From contig JAIBBN010000004.1 in the NCBI GenBank assembly GCA_019694655.1, positions 82,348 through 146,347 of the forward strand: a stretch of 64,000 bases of DNA. Reading direction: 5' to 3'. Within the stretch, counting starts at the first letter, position 1. Each line of letters opens with the position of its first letter. The stretch is from Leptospirales bacterium (GTDB taxonomy: Bacteria; Spirochaetota; Leptospiria; Leptospirales; Leptonemataceae). The notes beneath the pieces were generated by a model. The model saw nothing but the letters and a program-made list of their open reading frames with translations, was not told the DNA's origin and made no database searches. Positions 9,479 to 18,305 of the stretch are shown here, piece after piece. Made by a program: the position numbers and the translations under genes.

Positions 9479-9694
9479 TCAGGCCTGCATGTTGATGGTG
9501 TTGCCCAGCAGCTGGTAGCGCTGCACGCCGTCGGTCGGTTTCAGCGCTTGTGACTGTGATCTGGACTCCTCAGCCTGACGGTTTGTCTGGTCGGATCCCG
9601 GCAAGGCCGCCGGATTCTCCGTCAGCTTGACGCGCGGCGTTTCGTACGCCGCTGCTTTCTTCAGACCAACTTCCGCACCAATTCTCATCTCCAT
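9479..9694 (-). CDS. small soluble protein of unknown function
   Basis: 71-residue protein with a near-perfect ribosome site (AGGAGG, five bases before the ATG), which makes it a credible gene despite its size. It lies 34 bases downstream of the acyl-CoA dehydrogenase gene on the same strand. The sequence is polar, rich in Gln, Ser and Ala, with no membrane segment and no Cys. It begins MEMRIGAEVG and ends GNTINMQA. I recognise no family; it may be intrinsically disordered. Confidence 0.65.
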   Translation of the reverse strand: MEMRIGAEVGLKKAAAYETPRVKLTENPAALPGSDQTNRQAEESRSQSQALKPTDGVQRYQLLGNTINMQA

Positions 9695-9728
9695 TGGGTC
9701 CTCCTGTTTGGCCGCCTGCCTATCTATC

Positions 9729-11366
9729 TCAGCGCGCCACCGGCGCTGCCTGGTTCAAAAGATCTCGCGCGCATACGCGCAAAGCCATGACTTCCTCGGC
9801 GCCCTCGAAGATCGAGAAGACGCGCGCGTCCACGAAGTAGCGCGATACCGCATATTCTTCGGCATAGCCCATGCCGCCGTGGATCTGCATCGCTTCGCGT
9901 GCAACCCATTCGGAAATGCGCGAAGCGTAGAACTTGATCAGCGTCGCTTCCATCTGACCCTTGTGATCGTCCATCAAGCGGGCGACATGCAGGCTGTACT
10001 GGCGCGAGCATTGCACGATCATTGCCATGCGCGCAATCTTCCATTTGGTCATCTGGTAGTGCATAATTTCGCGACCAAACACCTTGCGTTCGCTGGCGTA
10101 GCGGCAGGCAGCTTCCAGCGAAGCTTGCATGACGCCGTTGGCGCGCGCCGCAGTCTGAACGCGACCGCCGGCAAAACCCGCCATCTGCAAATAGAATCCC
10201 TGGCCTCGGCCCTTTTCGCCGCCGATCAGATTTTCGTCCGGTACAAAGTAGTTATCAAAGTTCACTTCAAAGCTGTGCATTCCGCGGTAGCCAATGGTAG
10301 GAATGGCGCTGCCCTCGATCTTACCGCCCTTGTCCTGCTTGAACTCAAACTTGTGCCCCTTATCCCGCGGCTTTTCCGCCAGCAAAATGGACAGACCCTT
10401 GTGCTTCAGCCCCAGATCCTTTTCGGTCCGGGCCAGGACCAGCACCACATCGGAATAGCCGGCAAAGGTGCACCAGGTTTTGACGCCGTTGATCAACCAG
10501 CCGCCTTCCACTTTGTCAGCGGCCACTTTCATGCCAGCGACATCGGAGCCAAAATTGGGCTCGGTTACGGCGATGGAGTTGATGCGCTCGCCTGCCGCCA
10601 GAGCGGGCAGCCACTTTTGCTTCTGTTCGTCCGTCCCGCCTTTCAGCAGCGCTTTGCTCAGGATTTCGGGCCGGGTGATCAGCGATCCGGCAATCGATAG
10701 TCCGCCGCGTGATAGCTCCTCGGTTACCAGCATCATACCGGTGTTGCCGTAGTCGTCCAGGAATCCGCCGTACTGACCTGGAATGGTGATGCCAAAGGCC
10801 CCCATTTCGACCAGACCGTTGAGAATCTCATCGGGAACGAAATCGTCGTGGCGGTGGACGTGCTCGGCGCGTGGCGCGACGACCTCGTCGGCAAATTGCC
10901 GGAAGGTATCGCGCAGCGTTGTCTGGTCTTCGTTCAGACCGCTGAGCCCAAAGTTTCCCTTCAGCGCTTCCTCGGCCAGTTGATTGTAGCGCTCCGCTTT
11001 TTGCGCTTCCTGGATCACTCGGTTGTTTTCGGCGCTGAAAAGATCATTGAGCTCGCCGTCGCTGATTCCATATTCCTGCTGCCGTCCGGCAAGCTCGCCG
11101 CGCAGGCGATTCAAGGCCTCGCCGGCAAAGATCAGCGCCATGTCCTGTTCTACAGCGCCGCCCTGCGACCAGGCATAGTCGCCCATATAGTTGGCAATGT
11201 TGCTTTCCGCAGTGTGATAAGCGAGGTTATAGTGGATGACCTGATTCTCATCCATTTTTGCAACGGAGATCTGACCGTTATCCAGCGATCGTTCGGCAAG
11301 ATTGTTGGTAACTTGCTTGAGAGTTTGAGACAGCTTTTCATTCAGCCTGGAGACAACATCTTTCAT
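9729..11366 (-). CDS. mcd: long acyl-CoA dehydrogenase, methylsuccinyl-CoA dehydrogenase-like
   Basis: 545-residue flavin acyl-CoA dehydrogenase, about 150 residues longer than the common family. Residues 1-140 are a helical extension; the dehydrogenase core follows (LRDTFRQFADEVVAPRAEHV), with the FAD/substrate motif AVTEPNFGSDVAGM and C-terminal QIHGGMGYAEEY and FEGAEEVMALRV. This extended architecture is characteristic of (2S)-methylsuccinyl-CoA dehydrogenase of the ethylmalonyl-CoA pathway, where it forms mesaconyl-CoA. That assignment is inference, supported by a mesaconyl-CoA hydratase-like gene at 41190-42353. Start chosen at ATG 11366; a longer frame to 11429 overlaps the divergent intergenic region. 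Confidence 0.7.
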   Translation of the reverse strand: MKDVVSRLNEKLSQTLKQVTNNLAERSLDNGQISVAKMDENQVIHYNLAYHTAESNIANYMGDYAWSQGGAVEQDMALIFAGEALNRLRGELAGRQQEYGISDGELNDLFSAENNRVIQEAQKAERYNQLAEEALKGNFGLSGLNEDQTTLRDTFRQFADEVVAPRAEHVHRHDDFVPDEILNGLVEMGAFGITIPGQYGGFLDDYGNTGMMLVTEELSRGGLSIAGSLITRPEILSKALLKGGTDEQKQKWLPALAAGERINSIAVTEPNFGSDVAGMKVAADKVEGGWLINGVKTWCTFAGYSDVVLVLARTEKDLGLKHKGLSILLAEKPRDKGHKFEFKQDKGGKIEGSAIPTIGYRGMHSFEVNFDNYFVPDENLIGGEKGRGQGFYLQMAGFAGGRVQTAARANGVMQASLEAACRYASERKVFGREIMHYQMTKWKIARMAMIVQCSRQYSLHVARLMDDHKGQMEATLIKFYASRISEWVAREAMQIHGGMGYAEEYAVSRYFVDARVFSIFEGAEEVMALRVCARDLLNQAAPVAR

Positions 11367-11482
11367 GACTGGAGCAGGCTGGCCGCAAACGGGCCTTGTG
11401 GCCAGCGAAAAACCGCCGCCCTTGCGCATCCCTGTCGCCTTTCCAGCACGACAGGGGCTGCTGCTTGCATTGCCCTGTCCGT

Positions 11483-12538
11483 ATGCAGAAAACCGGACTC
11501 CTGCTGGTTAATGTTGGTTCCCCGGCGCGACCGGAGAGCGGCGCCGTGCGGCGCTACCTGCGACAATTCCTGGGCGATCGCCGCGTGCTTGATTTGCCGA
11601 CTGTGCTCCGCTGGTTGCTTCTGGAAGCAATCATACTGCCTTTTCGGCCGCGCCGTTCGGCCCGCGCCTACCGCGAGATCTGGATGCAGGAAGGCTCGCC
11701 ATTGATTGAATACAGCCGGCGATTTGCTGAAGCCTTGCAGGAACGCCTGAAGGAGCAGGAACGACAGGATGTAGTCGTTGCTCTGGCCATGCGCTACGGC
11801 CGTCCCTCGATTGCAGAGGCCCTGGAAAAATTGCGCCAGGCAAAGGCGACGCAGCTGCTCGTCGCGCCCATGTATCCGCAATATGCCGCGGCCACAACCG
11901 CTTCGTCGCTTGACGAAGTGTTTCGCATATTGCAAAGCGAGTGGGATATTCCGACGCTGCACACGCTGCCGCCATTTTTTGATGCGGAGCAGTTTATTGA
12001 ACCCTATGCTCGACGCCTGCGGCTATTGCATCAAGAATTGCAGCAACGCGGGGCGCCGGCCGATCTTACGCTCTTTTCTTTTCATGGACTCCCCGAGCGC
12101 CAGATCAAGCGCTCTGATTATGCCGGCCAGTGTCGTTTTGATGAGAGCTGCTGCTCGCACAGCGGCGCACATAACGCGCGCTGCTATCGAGCGCAGTGCT
12201 TTGCGACGGCTCGCGCCATGGCACAGCAAGCGGGCATCGCCGCCGACAAATACCGCGTATCGTTTCAGTCCCGGCTTGGGCGCACGCCCTGGATTGCCCC
12301 GTACACGGATGAGCTCATTGTGCAGCTGGCGCGCGAGGGCTGCCGCTCGCTGGCGGCAGTTTCGCCTTCGTTTACTGCCGATTGCCTGGAGACGCTGGAA
12401 GAGCTGGCGATGCGCGGCGCGGCCAGCTTTCGCCAGCACGGCGGGCGTGATTTTCATTATCTGGCCTGCCCCAATGATGATCCAAACTGGGTGAGCGGCT
12501 TTCTGGCGCTCTCGCTTGCCGCCAGCAACGTCGTCTGA
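11483..12538 (+). CDS. hemH: ferrochelatase with internal cysteine cluster
   Basis: 351-residue ferrochelatase, inserting Fe(II) into a porphyrin as the last or next-to-last step of heme synthesis. Motifs include GLLLVNVGSP, LTLFSFHGLPERQ with the catalytic His (about 191), FQSRLGRTPWIAPYTDE and PSFTADCLETLEEL with the active-site Glu. Unusually, Cys 207, 213, 214, 224 and 229 lie within 23 residues right after the HGLPER region. This is the position where a class of bacterial ferrochelatases (known for Myxococcus xanthus) binds a [2Fe-2S] cluster. ATG 11483 begins the family-typical N-terminus. Confidence 0.93.
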   Translation: MQKTGLLLVNVGSPARPESGAVRRYLRQFLGDRRVLDLPTVLRWLLLEAIILPFRPRRSARAYREIWMQEGSPLIEYSRRFAEALQERLKEQERQDVVVALAMRYGRPSIAEALEKLRQAKATQLLVAPMYPQYAAATTASSLDEVFRILQSEWDIPTLHTLPPFFDAEQFIEPYARRLRLLHQELQQRGAPADLTLFSFHGLPERQIKRSDYAGQCRFDESCCSHSGAHNARCYRAQCFATARAMAQQAGIAADKYRVSFQSRLGRTPWIAPYTDELIVQLAREGCRSLAAVSPSFTADCLETLEELAMRGAASFRQHGGRDFHYLACPNDDPNWVSGFLALSLAASNVV

Positions 12539-12590
12539 TCCAGCAGCCGCAAACTGCAGCAAGGCTCTTCCCGCCGCTGACGCACTCTGG

Positions 12591-12606
12591 CCGCTGGCGC
12601 CAGCGG
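12591..12606. repeat. 16-base perfect palindrome downstream of hemH
   Basis: CCGCTGGCGCCAGCGG lies 52 bases after the hemH stop and 72 bases before rlpA. As RNA it would fold to a 6-bp stem with a GCGC loop, followed by a short A run (CCAAAAATG). It could be a weak terminator for hemH or an operator for rlpA; nothing decides between these. Confidence 0.4.
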
Positions 12607-12678
12607 TCCGGCCAAAAATGAAACTGATTCAGTGCGGCTCGCCGATAATATAGCGGGGCGAACCCGGAGTCATAGAAT

Positions 12679-13776
12679 ATGAAGATTGGCAAACAACTGC
12701 GATGTACTTTGACCGTAGCAGCCGCGCTCCTGGCAAGCGCCTGCAGCACGACAACGATCCAGACCGGCGGCGCACAGTACGCTGGCCAGAGCTATGCCGA
12801 TTCAGAGCGCAGTCCGGGCGATCCTGAGTCGCGATTTTTCAACGAACTCAGCGATCAAGATGCGGCCTTTGCCGGCAACCCGCAGCTGGCCGCTGCAGAT
12901 TGCAATTGCCAGCAGCGTGCGCCGGACGGCGCGGAGCGCAGCCTTGCGGAAAGGCCGGCAGATAATACGGATAGCTCGCGGAGCGCAGCGTCAGTCGAGC
13001 AGCATCCCGACACAACGGCAGCCAACAGCGAAGTTCAGGGCGGCCAGGATTCCTTCTTTTCTCAGACCACCGGCGCCGTTTCGGGGGGCGCGGGCGCGCT
13101 TCCTGCCGCTTCCGCTGGCGATGCGCCGCAGTATGGCGACTATTCGCAAACCGGAGTGGCTTCTTGGTACGGGCGCGACTTTGATGGAAAGCCAACTGCC
13201 AGCGGCGAACTCTTTGACAGTCGTAAACTAACCGCGGCGCATCGAAGCATACCCCTGGGCAGCATCGTACTGGTGCGCAACCTATCGAACAACAAGGAAG
13301 TCCTGGTGACGGTCAACGATCGCGGCCCCTTCGTCGAGGGGCGCGTTCTGGATTTGAGCGAATACGGAGCGGAGCTGCTTGGCTACAAGGAGCAGGGTCT
13401 GGCGCGCGTTGGCATTCGTGTCGTCCGCGTCGGTCAGGGGCAAACACGCAGCGACGGCGCGACCCACGCCTTTTTTGGCGCCGGACAGGAAGCGACGCCG
13501 CCTTCCGCCCAGGAACTGCATGCCGCCGAGGTGCGCGACGAAATGGCCATGGCGCGCTTCTATTCGGTTCAGGTAGGGCTATTTGCCGATCTGCGCAATG
13601 CCCGCAATATGGAGCGCTTTTTGCAGAGCTATGGGCAGCCGATTCAGGTGCTGCGTCGCGGCGAACAATATGTCGTAAAAGTGGGGCAGTTTCGCGAACG
13701 AGAGCAGGCTGAGCAGCTCAAGGGGCAGCTGGGCGCCGAGGGCTACAGCGCCTTTATCAGCGGGCCGATCCAGTAG
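12679..13776 (+). CDS. rlpA: RlpA-family septal/peptidoglycan lipoprotein with SPOR domain
   Basis: 365-residue rare lipoprotein A. The N-terminus has a lipoprotein signal with lipobox LLASAC (Cys 22). A disordered, Ser/Ala/Gln-rich linker follows (about 25-150). Then comes the double-psi beta-barrel (TGVASWYGRDFDGKPTASGE, IPLGSIVLVRNL, VTVNDRGPFVEGRVLDLS), the lytic transglycosylase fold that acts on denuded glycan. A SPOR domain ends the protein (about 285-362, FYSVQVGLFADLRNARNMER) and would target it to septal peptidoglycan. Confidence 0.93.
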   Translation: MKIGKQLRCTLTVAAALLASACSTTTIQTGGAQYAGQSYADSERSPGDPESRFFNELSDQDAAFAGNPQLAAADCNCQQRAPDGAERSLAERPADNTDSSRSAASVEQHPDTTAANSEVQGGQDSFFSQTTGAVSGGAGALPAASAGDAPQYGDYSQTGVASWYGRDFDGKPTASGELFDSRKLTAAHRSIPLGSIVLVRNLSNNKEVLVTVNDRGPFVEGRVLDLSEYGAELLGYKEQGLARVGIRVVRVGQGQTRSDGATHAFFGAGQEATPPSAQELHAAEVRDEMAMARFYSVQVGLFADLRNARNMERFLQSYGQPIQVLRRGEQYVVKVGQFREREQAEQLKGQLGAEGYSAFISGPIQ

Positions 13777-13811
13777 TTCGCGGCTTCATCAGTTTGCCAG
13801 CCTTGCAAGCG

Positions 13812-13848
13812 GGCCGCATCCAATTGGGGACGCGGCCTTTTTCTTTTT
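13812..13848 (+). terminator. Rho-independent terminator after rlpA
   Basis: GGCCGC (13812-13817) pairs with GCGGCC (13832-13837), with an additional TCC/GGA pair inside, followed immediately by TTTTTCTTTTT. It lies 36 bases after the rlpA stop. Confidence 0.85.
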
Positions 13849-14014
13849 CGATGCGCGGTCAAATGGCGCATTCTTCCGTCTGATTCAAAAAAACAATTGC
13901 GTCGTCAGTTTGTAAGGCGGCAATCAAGCGCAGCGCGGCTGCGTAAGTTTCTGGAAGGATCAGGGAAGGGGGCCCCGATTTTCCAGTGCAAATCATTTGT
14001 ACAAGGCAGAGTTC

Positions 14015-15889
14015 ATGCGCGTTCCATTTGCACTCAAAATTGGCGGGGCCATGTCGATTCTGGCCCTGTTCATCAGCGGCGCCAGCGTCTTCTTCATCTA
14101 TACTCAGGCCCGCGAGCTGACGCTCACATTGATTGGTTCCCGGCTGAAGGACCTTGGCGGCGCCGGCGTATATTTGTTCACGCCTGAAGATCGACGTCAG
14201 CTGAAGCTGCTGCGCGATGAGATCTATGCCCAGGGGCGCTATGCCGAGCTGGGTCAGCAGATCGAGAAGTTGGGCGAAGAGGACAAACTGCCAGTACTGG
14301 ACCAGGCGCGGCAGGATAGTCTGATGGCCAGTGCAGGTTTTCAGCACATTGTTCAGCTGCTGCGCCAGGTACGTCAGGGATCAGATCGTCACCTTCGACC
14401 CTACGGCGAGCTGCCCATCCGCGAGGAAATCCTGGCCCAGGCTGGCCGCAGCAATCGCAAGGCGCCCTCTGTCGCCTACGCCTACATCTACGTGCCGGCG
14501 CCAGGCGAACTTGGCAAAAAGTACATCATCTATGTTGCAGACGGAGACTATCTGCCCTATGACGCCAACCACGACGGCGATTTTGAAGATGAAGCCGACT
14601 ACGAAGGCAATCCGACCGGCAATCTGGTCCTGCGCCCAACGGCGGAGATGCAGCAGGCCTACGACAATCGGCAACCGGTAGCCGGCCGCGAGTGGGACAC
14701 GGACGCATGGGGTACATGGCTATCCGGCTACGTCCCGATTCTTGATGAAGATGGCTCAGTCATCGCCGTGCTGGGCATGGACTACGATGTGCGCAGCGAG
14801 GCCAATAAGGTCGCCTTTATCCGTAATATGAGCATCGGCGTCGTTGTCGTCGCCCTGCTGCTGGCAGTGGCTCTTTCCATGCTTCTGGCCCGCTGGATCA
14901 CCCGTCCGGTCAACGCGCTGGCCTCGGGCGCCGAACGCGTAGCGCAACGCGATTTTTCGACGCAAGTCGTTGTCTCCTCGAGCGATGAACTTGGCGTGCT
15001 GGCGGGCGCCTTTAACAATATGGTCGGCGAGATTCGTGAGTATTCGCAAAACATGGAGGCCTTGAATAGCGCCTTTGAACGCTTTGTGCCCAAGGAATTC
15101 CTGCAGCAGATTGGACAGGAAAACGTAGTGGGCGTGCGCCTGGGCGATCAGGTGCAGCGCGAGATGACGATTCTCTTTTCCGATATCCGCAGCTTTACTA
15201 CTCTGTCAGAGGCAATGACGCCGAAAGAGAACTTTGATTTTCTCAATGGATACCTTGGCCGTGTAAGCCCGCTGATTCGCAGCAATCATGGTTTTATTGA
15301 TAAGTATATCGGCGACGCAATTATGGCGCTCTTTCCGCGCCGCGTCGATGATGCTGTTGAAAATGCCATCCAGATGCTGGCACAGGTAGCGGACTACAAT
15401 GCCAGGCGAGCAGAGCAGGGACAGGCGGCTATCCGCATTGGCGTCGGCCTACATACCGGGAACCTGATGCTGGGTACGATTGGCGAAGAGCGCCGCATGG
15501 AGGGTACTGTCATTTCCGACGCTGTCAATCTGGCCTCGCGCCTGGAAGGGCTGACCAAGAATTTTGGGGCCAGCATATTGATTTCGGAAAGCAGTTTGCA
15601 GAAGCTCAACAATCCGGCCGGCGTACTTTCGCGCTGCCTGGGCAAGGTGCGAGTCAAAGGCAAAACCGAGCCAGTGCTGGTCTATGAGATTTACAATGGC
15701 GACAGCGCCGAGCAAATTGATCTCAAAAATGCGGCGCTGGGTCCATTTTCCGAGGCGCTGGCCTTGTTTCAGCGTGGAAAGCTGGGCGACGCCGGACTGG
15801 TCTTCCAGGAAATACTGGGCAAGAATCCCGCCGACCGGGCGGCGGCCGCTTACCTGCAACGCTGCCAGCGGCGCGCTGTACTTTCCTGA
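14015..15889 (+). CDS. membrane class III adenylate cyclase with HAMP domain
   Basis: 624-residue receptor cyclase. TM1 is at about 8-30; a large periplasmic sensor region follows (about 35-265), with acidic, calcium-loop-like DANHDGDFEDEADY. TM2 (about 270-293) leads to HAMP (RWITRPVNALASGAERV), then the catalytic domain (about 375-560). Metal Asp residues are seen in LFSDIRSFT and GDAIMALF, the adenine-selecting Lys in FIDKYIGDA and the transition-state Asn/Arg in DAVNLASRLEG, so ATP to cAMP is expected. A short TPR-like tail ends it. Start is ATG 14015, with AAGG upstream; a TTG at 13997 is also in frame. Confidence 0.92.
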   Translation: MRVPFALKIGGAMSILALFISGASVFFIYTQARELTLTLIGSRLKDLGGAGVYLFTPEDRRQLKLLRDEIYAQGRYAELGQQIEKLGEEDKLPVLDQARQDSLMASAGFQHIVQLLRQVRQGSDRHLRPYGELPIREEILAQAGRSNRKAPSVAYAYIYVPAPGELGKKYIIYVADGDYLPYDANHDGDFEDEADYEGNPTGNLVLRPTAEMQQAYDNRQPVAGREWDTDAWGTWLSGYVPILDEDGSVIAVLGMDYDVRSEANKVAFIRNMSIGVVVVALLLAVALSMLLARWITRPVNALASGAERVAQRDFSTQVVVSSSDELGVLAGAFNNMVGEIREYSQNMEALNSAFERFVPKEFLQQIGQENVVGVRLGDQVQREMTILFSDIRSFTTLSEAMTPKENFDFLNGYLGRVSPLIRSNHGFIDKYIGDAIMALFPRRVDDAVENAIQMLAQVADYNARRAEQGQAAIRIGVGLHTGNLMLGTIGEERRMEGTVISDAVNLASRLEGLTKNFGASILISESSLQKLNNPAGVLSRCLGKVRVKGKTEPVLVYEIYNGDSAEQIDLKNAALGPFSEALALFQRGKLGDAGLVFQEILGKNPADRAAAAYLQRCQRRAVLS

Positions 15890-15894
15890 AGCCC

Positions 15895-15916
15895 GACGGC
15901 GGACTGCAGGGCCGTC
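15895..15916 (+). terminator. hairpin between cyclase and amine dehydrogenase operon
   Basis: GACGGC (15895-15900) and GCCGTC (15911-15916) form a 6-bp stem with a 10-base loop just after the cyclase stop. There is no T-tract, so it may be a weak terminator or part of the leader of the following operon. Confidence 0.35.
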
Positions 15917-15962
15917 GCCAATTGATGGTTGACGCCGGGAGCGCGGCGATGCCAATTCTGGC

Positions 15963-17111
15963 ATGAATTGTAAGCGCGGCCGCGCGCCTTTTCTTACGCT
16001 ATTTTTGCTTGCTGCGGCCTGCAGCGGAGAGCCTGCAGCGCCCGCCTTTGCTGAGGATTCGGTGCGTGTGATCGATGTGGCTGCTGAAAATCGCGCCTAC
16101 GTCACCGACCCGCTCTGGATTGCGCCAGCCGGTCAAATTTTTGCCGTGGACATTGCGCAGCAAAACTTCCTTGGCATGATCGACACCGGTTACATGCCCG
16201 CCTTTGCTATTGCACCGGATCATTCGTCGCTCTATGTTGCGGAGACTTTCTTTTCCCGCGGTTCGCGCGGCGAACAGACGGATGTACTGACGGTTTACGA
16301 TGCTCGAACGCTGCTTCCGGGCGACGAGATCAAATTGCCTCCGGGGCGCTTTCTTACCGCCGGCAAGAAGGAGCGCCTGACGATCACGCCGGACGGCCGG
16401 ACCTTGCTTTTGTTCCATTTGACCACAGATCAGTCGGTGACGGCAATCGATGTACGCGGGCGTCGAGTATCCGGACAGACAGATACGCATGGCTGCACCC
16501 TGACCTATCCGGGAAAGAACAATCATTTCGCTATGATCTGCACCGATGGCAGCATGCTTTCAGTGCATGTGAATGACGGCGATTTTGAACGCGTCCATAC
16601 GCGCAAGTTCTTCGATCCAGATCGCGATCCGTTGATGGACCAGGCAGCTTTTGATCGCGCGGCTTCCACTGTTTATTTTGTTTCTTACGATGGCGTGATC
16701 TACGCCGCCACAATTGGCGACGAGAGCATTGATTTCCCTGCGCAGTGGACGGCTATCAGTGCTGCAGATCGCGCCCAGGGTTGGCGAGCGGGAGGCGCTC
16801 AGATGCTGGCCGTTTCCGGCGCAATCAATCGGCTCTACCTGCTGGTGCACCGCGGCGGTCGATTCACACACAAGGAGGCAGGGACCGAAGTCTGGATCTA
16901 CGACCTTGCACAACGCAAGCGATTGCAGCGACTGACCTTGCCGCAGCCAGTAGACAGTATCGCTATTTCGGCCGGCGCCGCTCCGCGATTGCTGGCGCTG
17001 AGTTCCGACGAAGCCGCGCTTCATATCTATGACGCCCGTACATTGCGTCCGCTGGGCGCCATGGAGGAAATGGGCTACGGTCCATCCTTGATTATGGTGC
17101 ACGGAGACTGA
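15963..17111 (+). CDS. mauB: amine dehydrogenase large (beta-propeller) subunit, MauB-like
   Basis: 382-residue exported protein matching the heavy chain of tryptophan-tryptophylquinone (TTQ) amine dehydrogenases. Sequence features are repeated propeller-like strands, YVAETFFSRGSRGEQTDVL, KKERLTITPDGRTLLLFHL and a C-terminal blade (LHIYDARTLRPLG). The family normally pairs with the TTQ light chain as a periplasmic heterotetramer. The N-terminus reads LFLLAAACSGEP, a plausible lipobox, so this subunit may be lipid-anchored, unlike the soluble proteobacterial enzymes. It opens a B-E-D-A operon; mauE follows after 4 bases. The ribosome site is weak, so the start is less certain. Confidence 0.85.
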   Translation: MNCKRGRAPFLTLFLLAAACSGEPAAPAFAEDSVRVIDVAAENRAYVTDPLWIAPAGQIFAVDIAQQNFLGMIDTGYMPAFAIAPDHSSLYVAETFFSRGSRGEQTDVLTVYDARTLLPGDEIKLPPGRFLTAGKKERLTITPDGRTLLLFHLTTDQSVTAIDVRGRRVSGQTDTHGCTLTYPGKNNHFAMICTDGSMLSVHVNDGDFERVHTRKFFDPDRDPLMDQAAFDRAASTVYFVSYDGVIYAATIGDESIDFPAQWTAISAADRAQGWRAGGAQMLAVSGAINRLYLLVHRGGRFTHKEAGTEVWIYDLAQRKRLQRLTLPQPVDSIAISAGAAPRLLALSSDEAALHIYDARTLRPLGAMEEMGYGPSLIMVHGD

Positions 17112-17115
17112 TTCT

Positions 17116-17679
17116 ATGCCGGCATCCATTGCAGCCTTCGCCATCTGCTTGCATGCGGCGGTTTTTTGGGCCAGCGCGTGGAGCAAGGTCCGCCGTCCGC
17201 GCGAATTCCGCCTGGCCGTGGAGGCTTATGGCTTGCTGCCGCCAGCGCTGGCGCCTGCGCTTTCGGTGCTGGTCATTGGCGGCGAGATTGTTGCCGCTGG
17301 CAATTTGACGCTTTCAGCAATGCTGGCGCTCAGCGCCGCGCCGCCCGAGGGGATGCTGCCCCTTTTGTACTATCTGGGCGCAGCGACCGGCGGCCTGCTG
17401 CTATTGATTTTCACTCTGTCCATTGGCTTCAACCTCTGGCGCGGCAGAAACTTTATCGATTGCGGCTGCTATCCCGGGGCGCAACGCGATCCCATTGGCG
17501 CCTTTCACATTGTCCGCAATTGCCTGCTGCTTATGTTGCTGGCGCCCGTCGCCCTCGCGCCCATCTCGCTTTCGATTCTGGATCTGGTGCAGGGACTGGC
17601 CGGGGCGCTGGTCAGCATACTATTGTATCTGGCAGCGATGCAACTGCGGCGCAACTGGCGCGCACTGGAGCTTGCATGA
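17116..17679 (+). CDS. mauE: MauE-like membrane protein for amine dehydrogenase maturation
   Basis: 187-residue membrane protein with about five hydrophobic segments and a conserved DCGC pair (Cys 116 and 118). MauE works with MauD to form the many disulfides of the small subunit; without it the small subunit is degraded in Paracoccus. It sits 4 bases after mauB and its stop overlaps the mauD ATG. The fold belongs to the same broad group as DoxX/methylamine utilisation MauE proteins. Confidence 0.88.
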   Translation: MPASIAAFAICLHAAVFWASAWSKVRRPREFRLAVEAYGLLPPALAPALSVLVIGGEIVAAGNLTLSAMLALSAAPPEGMLPLLYYLGAATGGLLLLIFTLSIGFNLWRGRNFIDCGCYPGAQRDPIGAFHIVRNCLLLMLLAPVALAPISLSILDLVQGLAGALVSILLYLAAMQLRRNWRALELA

Positions 17680-18305
17680 TCATTGCCCTTTTGATTTCGC
17701 AGGCGCTGCTCTGGATTTTGCTTGGCGTCCTTGCCTTTACGGCGCTGGCGCTGGCCCGTCAGATTGGCGTACTTCACGAGCGAATTGCTCCCGCTGGCGC
17801 TCTATCAACGCGGGGCGGCCCGCAAGGCGGTCAGCCAGCGCCGGCTATCAGCGGGCAGCATCCTGACGGCGCGGCAGTAGAGTGGCAGTGGCCTCTACGC
17901 GCCGGTCAGAGTGAGCTCTTGCTCTTTGTCTCGCCGGAGTGTCCGCTGTGCAAGGAGATCCTTCCGGTAGCCAAACGGCTGGCCGCTCAGGAGCGCAATC
18001 TGCGCCTCCTGCTGGTTGGCGAAGGGCGCCTTGAAGAATACCGAGATCTGGCCCGACTGTTCAAGATCGATGAGGCTTCCGTCTGTCTGTCGAACATGGC
18101 GGCGACGCAATACCAGGTTGGCAAGCTGCCGCATGCCGTGTTGATCGACGGCGAGGGGCGCTTCGTTGCCGGCGGTCTGAGTAATACGCGCGAACACCTC
18201 GATAGCCTGCTGAATGCGCGCGACCATGGTTCGCCGTCGATTCAGGAGTATTTGCAGAAGCATAACGGCCAGCGCGAACTGAGCGCAGGGGGATTGGATC
18301 GATGA
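17676..18305 (+). CDS. mauD: MauD-like membrane-anchored thiol-disulfide protein
   Basis: 209 residues starting at the ATGA overlap with mauE. One N-terminal membrane helix (about 2-27) is followed by a linker and a thioredoxin-like domain with the redox motif CPLC (89-92) in FVSPECPLCKEI and a cis-Pro loop near VGKLPHAVLIDGEGRFV. MauD acts in the periplasm in disulfide formation of the TTQ subunit. The frame is open far upstream inside mauE, but position and family length support this start. Confidence 0.9.
   Translation: MIIALLISQALLWILLGVLAFTALALARQIGVLHERIAPAGALSTRGGPQGGQPAPAISGQHPDGAAVEWQWPLRAGQSELLLFVSPECPLCKEILPVAKRLAAQERNLRLLLVGEGRLEEYRDLARLFKIDEASVCLSNMAATQYQVGKLPHAVLIDGEGRFVAGGLSNTREHLDSLLNARDHGSPSIQEYLQKHNGQRELSAGGLDR

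Noticed and set aside
12539..12678. Possible tRNA or small RNA gene between hemH and rlpA
   Set aside because: No T-loop or cloverleaf pattern; only a 16-base palindrome.
17166..17675. N-terminal extension of the mauD frame through mauE
   Set aside because: It overlaps nearly all of mauE in another frame; the ATGA junction at 17676 gives a family-length MauD.
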